Shown: positions 1-8,676, counted from the stretch's first letter. The stretch is DNA of 64,000 nucleotides from Conchiformibius kuhniae DSM 17694 (GCF_000428785.1 NZ_KE386799.1:5690-69689); one strand, 5' to 3'. Program-made: numbers and translations. Notes: a model not told the origin generated them from the sequence alone.

Positions 1-227
1 GGGGGATTGTTGGGCTGTGAACCGTTGTTGCTGCCCGTGTTTGGCGGATTGTTGGGTTGCGAACCGTTGTTGCCCGCATTTGATGATGCGGTGCTTGGTT
101 TTTTACCGCCGTTGCTATTGACTTGGTGGGCGGGGTAGGTGTCGCTGCTTAAGGGCATATTGTCGCTGCCGCAAGCGCCGATGCCGAGCAGCAATGCCCC
201 AAACAACAGGGTTTGTCGTATGTTCAT
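1..227 (-). CDS. Lipoprotein with Asn/Pro-rich repeats, 3' part outside window
   Basis: The first 75 codons of a secreted lipoprotein; the rest lies beyond the window edge. The start ATG at 227-225 follows a good AAAAGGA ribosome site. The N-terminus is a lipoprotein signal peptide (MNIRQTLLFGALLLGIGAC) with acylation predicted at Cys19. After it comes a low-complexity linker in which NGSQPNNPP occurs twice, the DNA repeat being visible at 1-75. Such flexible linkers anchor surface lipoproteins of Neisseriaceae (TbpB-like or factor-H-binding-like proteins have them), but no folded domain is visible, so the function is unknown. Repeat number could vary by slippage. Confidence 0.7.
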   Translation of the reverse strand, partial: MNIRQTLLFGALLLGIGACGSDNMPLSSDTYPAHQVNSNGGKKPSTASSNAGNNGSQPNNPPNTGSNNGSQPNNP

Positions 228-541
228 CAAGATTCCTTTTCGGTGTGAAACCCCGCCGTTGGCGGCGGTAAAATCAGCTTCATTCGGGCGGGGCGTTATT
301 CCGTCCGAACCATCGGGGCAAGGCATCGGGCTGTGCTTGATGTGCAGTCCTGTGCGTTGAAACATGGTGCTTTCCTTTAAAAATGTGAAAGGGCAAACCT
401 GTGCGGCACGGAACATCTGCGCTGCCAAAGGGCGGGACAGGTTTTCGGGGTGCAACTTGTTTGATTTTATCATAAATTTTTTCTGTTGCCGCATGCCGGT
501 GCGGGCGGGGGCATCGTTTGTGGCGGAAACGGGGCAGTCGC
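228..541. other. Non-coding stretch upstream of the lipoprotein gene
   Basis: No gene with plausible codon use was found. It must hold the promoter and 5' leader of the leftward lipoprotein gene. An AT-rich patch around 460-485 (minus strand contains TATGATAAAAT) is the only promoter-like segment, with no convincing -35 box. Close to the gene the leader reads GCTGATTTTACCGC then, after an insertion-like segment, CACCGAAAAGGAATCTTG; the prfB leader near 20848 has the same two blocks joined directly. Confidence 0.4.
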
Positions 542-566
542 AAAAAAACCGCCCCGATGGGGCGGT
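542..566 (-). terminator. Rho-independent terminator of tsaD
   Basis: Reading leftward, ACCGCCCC/GGGGCGGT pair in an 8-bp stem with a 3-nt loop, followed by seven T residues. It lies 11 bases past the tsaD stop. Confidence 0.85.
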
Positions 567-577
567 GTCGGTGGGGT

Positions 578-1618
578 TTATGGCGACAATTGGGCGAGCG
601 GCCAACGCGGGCGCACGGTAAACGCCCCCGCAGGCGCGGCTGCCTGAACGCCGTGCCGCAAACGCATCGCCCCCGCAAACGCCATCATCGCGCCGTTGTC
701 GGTGCAGAGCGCGGGCGGCGGGAAAAAGGTTTGCACGGCTTCTTTGCCGATGGTCAGCGCACACAGGCGTTGGCGGAGCTGCCGGTTCGCGCCCACGCCG
801 CCCGCCACCACCAGCGTGCGCAAGCCCGTTTGCCGCAACGCGGCTGCGGCTTTGGCGGCGAGTACGTCCGCCACCGCATCTTGAAAGGCGCGGCAGATGT
901 CGTTGCGGACGGATTCGGGCAGGCTGCCGCCGTGTTCGGCACGGGCTTTTTCCACCGCCGTCAAAACGGCGGTTTTCAGTCCGGAAAAACTCATGTTCAG
1001 GTCGCCCGAATGCAGCATGGGGCGCGGGAAACGGTAGGCATCGGGTGTGCCGAGTTCCGCCAGTTCCGACAGTTTCGCGCCGCCCGGATAGGGCAGCCCG
1101 AGCAGTTTTGCCGTTTTGTCAAAGGCTTCGCCCGCCGCATCGTCCACCGTTTCGCCGAGCAGGACATAGTCGCCCACGCCGTGCACCGCCATAAATTGCG
1201 TGTGTCCGCCCGAAACCAGCAGTGCGACAAAGGGAAAATCCACGCCTTCGTCCGTCAGCAGGGGCGAGAGCAGATGTCCTTCCAAGTGGTGAAGCGGCAA
1301 CACGGGTTTGTCCAGCGCAAACGCCAGCGCGTTGGCGTAGGACGCGCCCGCCAGCAGAGCGCCGCCCAAGCCGGGCCCTTGCGTGTAGGCAACGGCGTCG
1401 ATGTCGGCAAAATCCGCGCCCGCGTCTTTCAGGCAGCTTTGCGTGAGCGGAACAAGGCGGCGGATGTGGTCGCGGCTTGCCAGCTCGGGAACGACGCCGC
1501 CGTATTCGGCGTGCATCGCCATTTGCGTGTGCAGGGCGTGGGCGAGCAGGCCGCGCCGCGTGCAGTAGAGCGCGATGCCGGTTTCATCGCAGGAAGATTC
1601 AATGCCGAGTACCAACAT
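578..1618 (-). CDS. tsaD: tRNA N6-threonylcarbamoyladenosine transferase TsaD
   Basis: TsaD (old names Gcp/YgjD) transfers the threonylcarbamoyl group to A37 of ANN-decoding tRNAs, working with TsaB, TsaE and TsaC in the cytoplasm. The 346-aa protein starts MLVLGIESSCDETG, contains the metal-binding HHLEGH motif near residue 110, and has the ASKHA nucleotide-binding fold typical of the family; length is normal. An in-frame TTG at 1645 would add nine residues encoded by a DNA uptake sequence, so ATG 1618 is preferred although its ribosome site is poor. It is transcribed divergently from murC, with two uptake sequences in the gap, and ends at its own terminator. Confidence 0.96.
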   Translation of the reverse strand: MLVLGIESSCDETGIALYCTRRGLLAHALHTQMAMHAEYGGVVPELASRDHIRRLVPLTQSCLKDAGADFADIDAVAYTQGPGLGGALLAGASYANALAFALDKPVLPLHHLEGHLLSPLLTDEGVDFPFVALLVSGGHTQFMAVHGVGDYVLLGETVDDAAGEAFDKTAKLLGLPYPGGAKLSELAELGTPDAYRFPRPMLHSGDLNMSFSGLKTAVLTAVEKARAEHGGSLPESVRNDICRAFQDAVADVLAAKAAAALRQTGLRTLVVAGGVGANRQLRQRLCALTIGKEAVQTFFPPPALCTDNGAMMAFAGAMRLRHGVQAAAPAGAFTVRPRWPLAQLSP

Positions 1619-1772
1619 GTTCAGGCTGCCTGAAAAACAATCCAAACCGTCATTTTAACGCCAAGCCCGCCCCCGTGAAAACCGCATAAAAACAGGCATC
1701 GGCAAAATAGTGATAAAAAAGCATGGCGCAAGCGGCGTAAGCCCTTTAAAATATCGGCTTTTTGGCGCAAAC

Positions 1773-1784
1773 AGGCTGCCTGAA
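1773..1784 (+). repeat. DNA uptake sequence, AG-simDUS type (representative)
   Basis: AGGCTGCCTGAA. Other exact plus-strand copies start at 1623, 2777, 20727, 21996, 28304, 31076, 41564, 44898, 54689 and 62494. Minus-strand copies lie at 7859-7870, 46794-46805 and 60209-60220. Copies inside genes (murC, fabD, pnp, putA, pyrG) lack the flanking TT that would also create the reverse AGGCAGCCTGAA form, so the simDUS reading is the selected one. These 12-mers are bound by ComP during natural transformation in Neisseriaceae. Confidence 0.93.
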
Positions 1785-1804
1785 CGCGAAAAAGTAGCAA
1801 ACCC

Positions 1805-3214
1805 ATGAAAAACAGAGTAAACAACATCCATTTTGTCGGCATCGGCGGTTCGGGCATGTGCGGCATTGCCGAAGTGCTGCACACGCTCGGTTTTCAGGTT
1901 TCCGGTTCCGACCAAGCGCAAAGCGCGGTAACCCGTCATTTGGACGCTTTGGGCGTGCGCGTGTTTCCCGGCCACACCGCCGAACATGTCAACGGCGCAG
2001 ACGTGGTGGTTACTTCCACCGCCGTCAAGCCCGACAATCCCGAAGTGGAAGCGGCGTTGGCGCAACACATTCCCGTGATTCCCCGCGCCATGATGTTGGC
2101 GGAACTGATGCGTTTTCGGGACGGCATCGCCATCGCCGGTACGCACGGCAAAACCACCACCACCAGCCTGACCGCGTCCATTCTCGGCGCGGCAGGGCTT
2201 GACCCGACTTTCGTGATTGGCGGCAAACTCACCGCCGCCGGCACCAACGCCAAGCTGGGCAAAGGGCAATACATCGTTGCCGAAGCCGATGAAAGCGATG
2301 CGTCTTTTCTGTATTTGTCGCCGGTGATGTCGGTGATTACCAATATCGACACCGACCACATGGACACCTACGGCCACAGCATCGACAAACTGCATCAGGC
2401 GTTTGTGGATTTTGTCCACCGTATGCCTTTCTACGGCAAGGCGTTTTTGTGTACCGACAGCGAACACGTCCGCGCCGTCGTGCCGAAAATCAAAAAACCC
2501 TTCGCCACCTACAATATTGATGACGACAGCGCCGACCTTTCCGCCAGCAATCTGCAAACGGACGGCGCACAAATGACTTTTGACGTGCGCGCCCGCCACA
2601 AACACGGCGTACACGAATTTCCCGTGCGCCTGAACCTGCCCGGCCGCCACAACGTCCTCAACGCGCTGGCGAGCATCGGCATCGCCTTGGAATGCGGCGC
2701 CAGCGTGGCGGCGGTGCAGGAAGGTTTGGCGAACTTCGGCGGCGTGGGACGGCGTTTCCAAAGCTACGGCGAAATCAGGCTGCCTGAAGGCGGCAAAGCC
2801 CTGATTATTGACGATTACGGACACCACCCCGTAGAAATGGCCGCCACGCTTGCCGCCGCGCGCGGCGCGTATCCCGACAACCGCCTGGTGCTGGCGTTCC
2901 AGCCGCACCGCTACACGCGCACCCGTGATTTGTTTGAAGATTTCGTGCAGGTATTGGGCGGCGCCGACAGCGTGGTGCTGACCGAAGTCTATTCGGCGGG
3001 CGAAGAACCGATTGTCGCCGCCGACAGCCGCGCCTTGGCGCGCGCCCTGCGCGTGTCGGGCAAGGTCGAACCGATTTACTGCGAAGACGTGAACGAACTG
3101 CCCGCCGTGCTGCTGAACGTGTTGCAAGACGGCGACGTGGTGCTGACGATGGGCGCGGGCAGCATCAACCGCACCGCACAGGCATTGGCGGATTTGGCGG
3201 CGCAGGCTGCCTGA
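1805..3214 (+). CDS. murC: UDP-N-acetylmuramate--L-alanine ligase MurC
   Basis: Cytoplasmic ATP-dependent ligase adding L-alanine to UDP-MurNAc, the first step of peptidoglycan stem-peptide assembly. The 469-aa product has the N-terminal Rossmann motif GIGGSGMCGIAEVL (residues 12-25), the Mur-ligase P-loop GTHGKTTTTS (112-121) and a complete C-terminal domain; length is normal. The ribosome site is weak. A DNA uptake sequence is embedded in the frame at 2777-2788 and reads as the harmless peptide RLPE. First gene of the murC-ddl-ftsQ-ftsA-ftsZ block; murG and the rest of the dcw cluster are not upstream, since tsaD diverges here. Confidence 0.97.
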   Translation: MKNRVNNIHFVGIGGSGMCGIAEVLHTLGFQVSGSDQAQSAVTRHLDALGVRVFPGHTAEHVNGADVVVTSTAVKPDNPEVEAALAQHIPVIPRAMMLAELMRFRDGIAIAGTHGKTTTTSLTASILGAAGLDPTFVIGGKLTAAGTNAKLGKGQYIVAEADESDASFLYLSPVMSVITNIDTDHMDTYGHSIDKLHQAFVDFVHRMPFYGKAFLCTDSEHVRAVVPKIKKPFATYNIDDDSADLSASNLQTDGAQMTFDVRARHKHGVHEFPVRLNLPGRHNVLNALASIGIALECGASVAAVQEGLANFGGVGRRFQSYGEIRLPEGGKALIIDDYGHHPVEMAATLAAARGAYPDNRLVLAFQPHRYTRTRDLFEDFVQVLGGADSVVLTEVYSAGEEPIVAADSRALARALRVSGKVEPIYCEDVNELPAVLLNVLQDGDVVLTMGAGSINRTAQALADLAAQAA

Positions 3215-3240
3215 GAAATATTTTGAAAGAAAACATTATC

Positions 3241-4164
3241 ATGCAAAACTTTGGCAAAGTAGCGGTGTTGGCGGGCGGATTTTCCGCCGAGCGCGAAGTG
3301 TCGCTGGCAAGCGGCGCGGCGGTGTTGGACGCACTCAAAAGCAAAGGCATCGACGCACGCCTGTTTGACCCCGCCGAGCGCGATTTGGGCGAACTGAAAA
3401 CGCAAGGATTTGATATTGCGTTTAATATTTTGCACGGCACCTACGGCGAAGACGGCACGGTACAAGGCGCCTTGGACGCGCTGGGCGTGCGCTACACCGG
3501 TTGCGGCGTACTCGCCTCCGCGCTGGGCATGGACAAATACCGTTGCAAACTGATTTGGCAGGCGCTCGGTCTGCCCGTGCCGCCGTATGCCGTGCTGCAT
3601 GACGACAGCGATTTTGCCGCCGTAGAAGCGCAATTGGGCTTGCCCCTGTTTGTCAAACCCGCCGCCGAAGGCAGCAGCGTGGGCGTGCACAAAGTCAAAC
3701 AGGCGGGCGAATTGGCACAAATTTACAAACAGTTGCGCGATGAAAAACTGCACGGCGAAATTTTGGCGGAACAATTTGTTTCCGGCGGCGAATACACCTG
3801 CGGCGTGTTGGCGGGCGAAGCGCTGCCGAGCGTGAAAATCATTCCGCAAACCGAGTTTTACGACTACGAAGCCAAATATTTGCGCGATGACACCGTCTAC
3901 CAATGCCCGTCCGATTTGCCGCCCGAACAGGAAGCGCACATGCGGGCGTTGGCATTGCGGGCGTTTGCGGCAATTGGCGGCGGCGGCAACTGCGGGCGCG
4001 TGGACTTTTTGCGCGGCGCGGACGGCGCGTTGTACGTTTTGGAAGCCAACACCCTGCCCGGCATGACAAGCCACAGCCTGATTCCCAAAGCCGCCGCGCA
4101 ATGCGGCATCGGTTTTGCCGATTTATGTGTTAAAATTTTACAAACCGCTTACGTTTCAAATTAA
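3241..4164 (+). CDS. ddl: D-alanine--D-alanine ligase
   Basis: ATP-grasp enzyme that joins two D-alanines for the peptidoglycan pentapeptide. The 307-aa protein opens MQNFGKVAVLAGGFSAER, has the ATP-binding segment KPAAEGSSVGV and ends with the metal-binding VLEANTLPGMT motif; length matches DdlB. The longer TTG-started frame (3223) is less likely because ATG 3241 gives the conserved N-terminus. It lies 26 bp after murC, as in other dcw clusters, and is presumably cotranscribed. The gap to ftsQ is 105 bp without a visible terminator. Confidence 0.96.
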   Translation: MQNFGKVAVLAGGFSAEREVSLASGAAVLDALKSKGIDARLFDPAERDLGELKTQGFDIAFNILHGTYGEDGTVQGALDALGVRYTGCGVLASALGMDKYRCKLIWQALGLPVPPYAVLHDDSDFAAVEAQLGLPLFVKPAAEGSSVGVHKVKQAGELAQIYKQLRDEKLHGEILAEQFVSGGEYTCGVLAGEALPSVKIIPQTEFYDYEAKYLRDDTVYQCPSDLPPEQEAHMRALALRAFAAIGGGGNCGRVDFLRGADGALYVLEANTLPGMTSHSLIPKAAAQCGIGFADLCVKILQTAYVSN

Positions 4165-4269
4165 AAAGCCGCACATCGGGCGCAAGCGGACGTGTCGTCC
4201 CGACCGCTTGGCGGGCGGACACCGTGATGCCGGTAAACGCGGCACAGGGCGCACCGAAAAGGAATGTTG

Positions 4270-5094
4270 ATGAATAATCAGGAAAATTCGGCAGGCAGCA
4301 TCATGCTCAAAGCACTCTACGGCTTGGTGGGGGTGTTTTTGGTGGGTGCGGGCGTGCGCTGGATTACCCACCACAGCTATTTTCACATCGCCACCATCGA
4401 TTTGGTCAGCGTGCATCAGGGCGAACCGCTCAAATATGTGGACAAACAAAAACTGTTTGACGCGGTCAAACCGCATTTGAGTGGCAGCTCGTTCTATGTG
4501 GACTTGGACGCGGCACAGGAAGCGGCGCGGCATTTTACATGGGTGAGCGATGTCAAAATCGAGCGCACCGCCTCCAACACCATCACCGTTACCGTGAAAG
4601 AACACGAACCTGTGGCGCGGTGGATGCGGCAGGGTCAGCCGGCAGGCTTGGTCGATGCGGACGGACAAATTTTTCAGGCAGATTACGATGCGCCACTGCC
4701 CGAATTTGACGGCGCCGCCGAAGACCAGCCGCAGATGGTTTCCCAATATAAAAGTTTTTCAAACGAGTTAAAGCCTTTGCGTTTGCAGATTCTGCGTTTA
4801 CAATATACCCCGCGCTCATCGTGGTCGATGATGCTCGACAACGGCATCGAGCTGCGTTTGGGCAAACAGGAAGTCAATACCCGCATGAACCGCTTTGTCA
4901 GCGCATGGCAGCATTCTTTGCGGGAAAAGGCTTTGCAGTTGGATTATGTGGACATGCGCTATCCCGACGGTTTTGCCACGCGCAACCGTTCGCGTACCGC
5001 CAGCAATGCGACCGAAGCGCTTGAAATGGCTTTGGCTGCCGACAGGGCCGGAGAGGAAGCTCCCAAACCGGATTCAGATGATTTACCCAATTAA
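4270..5094 (+). CDS. ftsQ: Cell division protein FtsQ
   Basis: Bitopic inner-membrane divisome protein linking FtsB/FtsL to the early ring. The 274-aa product has a short cytoplasmic tail, one membrane helix at about residues 12-32, a POTRA domain directly after it (about 40-110) and the beta domain used for FtsB contact. ATG 4270 is chosen over ATG 4264 because the AAAAGGA ribosome site ends at 4263, leaving six bases before 4270 and none before 4264. It is followed after 15 bp by ftsA, the standard order. Confidence 0.95.
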   Translation: MNNQENSAGSIMLKALYGLVGVFLVGAGVRWITHHSYFHIATIDLVSVHQGEPLKYVDKQKLFDAVKPHLSGSSFYVDLDAAQEAARHFTWVSDVKIERTASNTITVTVKEHEPVARWMRQGQPAGLVDADGQIFQADYDAPLPEFDGAAEDQPQMVSQYKSFSNELKPLRLQILRLQYTPRSSWSMMLDNGIELRLGKQEVNTRMNRFVSAWQHSLREKALQLDYVDMRYPDGFATRNRSRTASNATEALEMALAADRAGEEAPKPDSDDLPN

Positions 5095-5109
5095 CCGAGA
5101 TGAATAAAA

Positions 5110-6444
5110 ATGGCTGAAAGCAAACAATATATCAGTGCGCTGGATATCGGCACGTCTAAGGTAATCGCCCTAATCGGCGAGTTGATAGACGACGAAATCC
5201 ATATTGTCGGCATCGGACAAGCCCCCTCGCGCGGCCTGAAAGCGGGCATGGTAACCAATATCGATGCCACCGCACAGGCCATCAAACAGGCGATGTCGGA
5301 AGCAGAACACATGGCCGATTGCAAAGTAACCGGCTTAATTACCGGCATTGCCGGCAACCACATCCGCAGCCTCAATTCGCAAGGCGTGGTGCGGATTAAA
5401 GACGGCGAAGTTACCCAAGCCGACATCGACCGCGCCAAAGAAACGTCCAAAGCCGTCAATATTCCGCCCGACCATCAGGTTTTGCACACGGTGGTGCAGG
5501 AGTACATCATCGACAACCAGCCCGGTGTGCGCGAGCCCATCGGTATGAGCGGCATCCGTCTGGACACCCGCGTCCACATCATCACGGGCGCGGTTACCGC
5601 CATGCAAAACATTCAAAAATGCGTGCAGCGTTGCGGGCTGGTGGTGGACGACATCATGCTTCAGCCCTTGGCAAGTGCCGATGCGGTGCTGACCGAAGAC
5701 GAAAAAGAATTGGGCGTGTGCGTGGTGGACATCGGCGGCGGCACCACCGACATCGCCGTGTATACCAACGGCGCAATCCGCCATACCGCCGTGATTCCCG
5801 TGGCGGGCGACTTGATTACCCGCGATTTGGCACACGCGCTGCGTACCCCGTCCAGCTCCGCCGAATACATCAAAGTGCATTACGGCGTGGCACTGGCAAA
5901 CATCGAAGGCTTGGACGATATGGTGGAAGTGCCCAGCGTGGGCGACCGCCGCTCGCGCCAAATTTCCCGCCGCGTACTCGCCAGCGTGATTCAGCCGCGT
6001 GTGGAAGAAATTTTGGAGCTCACGCTCAACGAATTGCGCCGTTCCGGCTTCCCCGAAGAAGTGCTCACTTCCGGCATCGTGCTGACCGGCGGCGCATCGC
6101 TGCTGCGCGGCATGGTGGAGCTGGCGGAAGACGTGTTCAACCTGCCCGTGCGCATCGGCGTGCCGCCGGAAATGCCGGGCTTGTCGGAGCGCGTGCGCAA
6201 TCCGCGCTATTCCACCGTCATCGGTCTGCTTCAGGCAGCCAAAGAGCAGCACGAACGCAATCCGCGCGTGCGTTCGGTGGTGTCCACCCGCAAACCGATT
6301 CCCGCGCCCAAGCCCGTTACCGGCGACCCCCTGTTCGACCCCGAACCGCCCGTCAGCCCGCCGCGCTACCAGCAAGACCGCTACGAACAGCCGCAGCCGA
6401 GCCTGTTTGCCCGCATCAAAGAATGGATTAACCGCACCCTGTAA
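5110..6444 (+). CDS. ftsA: Cell division protein FtsA
   Basis: Actin-like ATPase that tethers FtsZ filaments to the membrane and recruits later divisome proteins. The 444-aa protein starts with the phosphate-1 motif ALDIGTSKV, has the adenosine-side motif VDIGGGTTDIAVY around residue 210, and ends in an amphipathic helix (LFARIKEWINRTL) that is the membrane-targeting sequence. It is somewhat longer than E. coli FtsA because of a Pro-rich linker (about residues 395-430) before that helix. Located between ftsQ and ftsZ; a separate promoter for ftsZ lies just downstream. Confidence 0.96.
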   Translation: MAESKQYISALDIGTSKVIALIGELIDDEIHIVGIGQAPSRGLKAGMVTNIDATAQAIKQAMSEAEHMADCKVTGLITGIAGNHIRSLNSQGVVRIKDGEVTQADIDRAKETSKAVNIPPDHQVLHTVVQEYIIDNQPGVREPIGMSGIRLDTRVHIITGAVTAMQNIQKCVQRCGLVVDDIMLQPLASADAVLTEDEKELGVCVVDIGGGTTDIAVYTNGAIRHTAVIPVAGDLITRDLAHALRTPSSSAEYIKVHYGVALANIEGLDDMVEVPSVGDRRSRQISRRVLASVIQPRVEEILELTLNELRRSGFPEEVLTSGIVLTGGASLLRGMVELAEDVFNLPVRIGVPPEMPGLSERVRNPRYSTVIGLLQAAKEQHERNPRVRSVVSTRKPIPAPKPVTGDPLFDPEPPVSPPRYQQDRYEQPQPSLFARIKEWINRTL

Positions 6445-6493
6445 ACCGTTTGCGGCAAACTGTTGTGAAACACCACGCCGTACGGGGTCAGGC

Positions 6494-6525
6494 AGAAGTC
6501 TTTTTGCCAATATGCCGAGACTTCT
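6494..6525. repeat. Inverted repeat framing the ftsZ promoter
   Basis: AGAAGTCT (6494-6501) and AGACTTCT (6518-6525) are perfect 8-bp inverted arms separated by 16 bp. They bracket the -35 box and end two bases before the -10 box. The geometry suits a dimeric repressor, but the binding protein is unknown. Confidence 0.5.
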
Positions 6526-6532
6526 TTATAAT
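6504..6532 (+). promoter_or_regulatory. Sigma-70 promoter of ftsZ
   Basis: TTGCCA (6504-6509), a 17-bp spacer and a perfect TATAAT (6527-6532). A start near 6539 would give a leader of about 60 nt before ftsZ. This makes ftsZ at least partly independent of upstream cluster transcription. Confidence 0.8.
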
Positions 6533-6601
6533 TAGCGCATATTTTTAATTTTAAATTTGTCTTTACATGCCCCGCCGAGGGTATGAGGAGTTTTTACTGA
6601 A

Positions 6602-7825
6602 ATGGAAAAACCGATTTATAACTTTGTCGAAGCCCCCACCGGCCCGGCAGTCATTAAAGTTATCGGCGTAGGCGGCGGTGGCTGTAATGCAATTAACAAT
6701 ATGATTGAAAACCCGATTCAGGGTGTAGAATACATCAGTGCCAACACCGATGCCCAATCGTTGATGGACAATATGGCGCCGAACAAAATCCAATTGGGCG
6801 CAAGCCTCACACGCGGCTTGGGCGCGGGCGCGAACCCCGAAGTGGGTCGTGCGGCGGCGATGGAAGACCGCGAAGCGATTGTCAAAGCCATTAGCGGCGC
6901 GGACATGCTGTTCATCACCACCGGCATGGGCGGCGGCACCGGCACGGGCGCAGCCCCCGTCATCGCCGAAATTGCCAAAGAACTCGGCATTCTCACCGTT
7001 GCCGTGGTTACCCGCCCGTTCAAACACGAAGGCAAACGCGGCGTGGTGGCGCAGCAAGGCATCGAGCAGTTGAAAAACCACGTGGATTCGCTGATTGTCG
7101 TGCCGAATGATAAACTCTTGGCAGCATTGGGTAAAGGCACAACCGTGCGCGAAGCCTTCCGCGCCGCCAACAATGTGTTGCGTAACGGCGTGGCGGGCAT
7201 TTCCGAAATCGTTACCTGCCCTGGCTTCATCAATCTGGACTTTGCGGACGTAAAAAACATGATGAGCATCATCGGCATGGCGATGATGGGCATCGGCGAA
7301 TCCAAAGGCTCCGACCGCGCCCGCATCGCAGTGGAACAGGCGATTTCCAGCCCTTTGCTGGACGACATCAGCCTGAGCGGTGCCAAAGGCGTGCTGGTGA
7401 ACATTACCACCGCGCCCGATTGCCTGATTTTGGACGAATATCAAGAAATTATGTCTGTGGTGGGCGAATATGCCTCGCCCGATGCCGAGCTGAAATTCGG
7501 TACGGCGGAAGACATGAACATGCCCGAAGAAGCCATTCGCGTGACCATTATCGCCACCGGTTTGCGCGAAAATTCCGAGCGCAGTGCCGATGTGCTGACC
7601 CATCGCGGCGGCGGCGGTTTGCGCGGTGCGGGCGGCAGCAACCGCGAACGTGCCGCCGCATCGCAAGCGTCCAACAGCGTGGCGGACATGCTGCCCGGTA
7701 TGGAAGGCGTGATTCGTTCCGGCCGCAACACCCGCAGCGTGAATCTGGTGGCGGCTGACTTCTCCAGCCAGTCGGTGCTGGACGATTTTGAAATCCCTGC
7801 CATGTTGCGCCGTCAGGGCGACTGA
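6602..7825 (+). CDS. ftsZ: Cell division GTPase FtsZ
   Basis: Tubulin homologue that polymerises into the Z ring at midcell. The 407-aa product has GGGGCNAINNM (about 24-34), the signature GGGTGTGAAP (about 106-115), a variable linker rich in Gly/Arg/Ala and the conserved C-terminal peptide DDFEIPAMLRRQ used by FtsA and other partners. Its own promoter lies at 6504-6532; a GAGGAG ribosome site sits about 12 bases before the ATG. It closes the division block and is followed by an uptake-sequence terminator. Confidence 0.98.
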   Translation: MEKPIYNFVEAPTGPAVIKVIGVGGGGCNAINNMIENPIQGVEYISANTDAQSLMDNMAPNKIQLGASLTRGLGAGANPEVGRAAAMEDREAIVKAISGADMLFITTGMGGGTGTGAAPVIAEIAKELGILTVAVVTRPFKHEGKRGVVAQQGIEQLKNHVDSLIVVPNDKLLAALGKGTTVREAFRAANNVLRNGVAGISEIVTCPGFINLDFADVKNMMSIIGMAMMGIGESKGSDRARIAVEQAISSPLLDDISLSGAKGVLVNITTAPDCLILDEYQEIMSVVGEYASPDAELKFGTAEDMNMPEEAIRVTIIATGLRENSERSADVLTHRGGGGLRGAGGSNRERAAASQASNSVADMLPGMEGVIRSGRNTRSVNLVAADFSSQSVLDDFEIPAMLRRQGD

Positions 7826-7845
7826 CACGCAGCATTGTCTCAACG

Positions 7846-7869
7846 GGCTGCCTGATTTTTCAGGCAGCC
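7846..7869 (+). terminator. ftsZ terminator built from paired uptake sequences
   Basis: GGCTGCCTGA / TCAGGCAGCC form a 10-bp stem with a TTTT loop; the downstream T tract is weak (TTACTTTT). The right arm contains an exact minus-strand DUS (7859-7870). Inverted DUS pairs acting as terminators are well known in Neisseria. Confidence 0.75.
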
Positions 7870-7893
7870 TTACTTTTAAATCAATGGGTTGAT

Positions 7894-8676
7894 ATGTCCG
7901 ATATTCTGCAAAAAATCCTTGCCGAAAAAGCACGGGAAGTGGCTGCCGCCAAAGCGGTTTTGCCTTTGGATGCGCTGCGCCGCCAAGCCGAAGCCGCCGC
8001 ACCGCCGCGTGATTTTATTGCCGCCGTCCGTGCCAAACATGCGCGTGGTGATGCCGCGCTGATTGCCGAAATCAAAAAAGCCAGTCCGTCCAAAGGGCTG
8101 ATTCGGGCGAATTTTGCGCCTGCCGAGCATGCGCGTGAATACGAAGCGGCGGGCGCGGCGTGTTTGTCGGTGCTGACCGATGCGCCGTTTTTTCAAGGTG
8201 CGCCCGAATATTTGCAGCAGGCGCGTGCGGCGTGTGCCTTGCCCGTGTTGCGCAAGGACTTTATCATTGACGAATATCAGCTTTTTCAGGCGCGGGCGTG
8301 GGGCGCGGACGCGGTTTTGCTGATTGCGGCGGCGCTGGACACGGCACAATTGCGCCGTTTCGAGCAGGTGGCGCACGATTTGGGCATGGCGGTGCTGTTG
8401 GAGCTGCACGATGAGGCGGAAGCGGAACGCTGTGCGGCGCTGCACACGCCCCTGCGCGGGGTGAACAACCGCAATTTGCGGACGTTTCAAGTGGATTTGC
8501 AGCAAACCGTCAAGCTGTTGCCCCATCTGCGCGACCACATCGTCATCACCGAAAGCGGCATTGCCTGTCGTGATGATGTGGCGTTGATGCGCGGGCATGG
8601 CGTGCATACTTTTTTGATTGGCGAAACGCTGATGCGTGCGCCCGATATTGGCGCGGCGGTACGCGCTTTGTTCTGA
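7894..8676 (+). CDS. trpC: Indole-3-glycerol phosphate synthase
   Basis: Converts 1-(2-carboxyphenylamino)-1-deoxyribulose 5-phosphate to indole-3-glycerol phosphate in tryptophan synthesis. The 260-aa TIM-barrel protein is of normal length and shows EIKKASPSKG with the catalytic lysines, LRKDFIIDEYQ, and the phosphate-binding ESGIACRDDV region near the C-terminus. It is monofunctional, without a TrpF domain. No other trp gene is adjacent, as is usual where trp genes are scattered. A weak ribosome site precedes ATG 7894. Confidence 0.96.
   Translation: MSDILQKILAEKAREVAAAKAVLPLDALRRQAEAAAPPRDFIAAVRAKHARGDAALIAEIKKASPSKGLIRANFAPAEHAREYEAAGAACLSVLTDAPFFQGAPEYLQQARAACALPVLRKDFIIDEYQLFQARAWGADAVLLIAAALDTAQLRRFEQVAHDLGMAVLLELHDEAEAERCAALHTPLRGVNNRNLRTFQVDLQQTVKLLPHLRDHIVITESGIACRDDVALMRGHGVHTFLIGETLMRAPDIGAAVRALF

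Noticed and set aside
40..75. CRISPR or VNTR in the left-edge repeat
   Set aside because: The repeat is in frame and encodes a lipoprotein linker; too few units are visible for an array.
518..1633. 371-aa plus-strand ORF opposite tsaD
   Set aside because: Arg/Gly/Ala-rich shadow of a GC-rich gene on the other strand; tsaD motifs are clear.
1655..3127. 490-aa minus-strand ORF opposite murC
   Set aside because: Shadow ORF; murC on the plus strand carries all family motifs.
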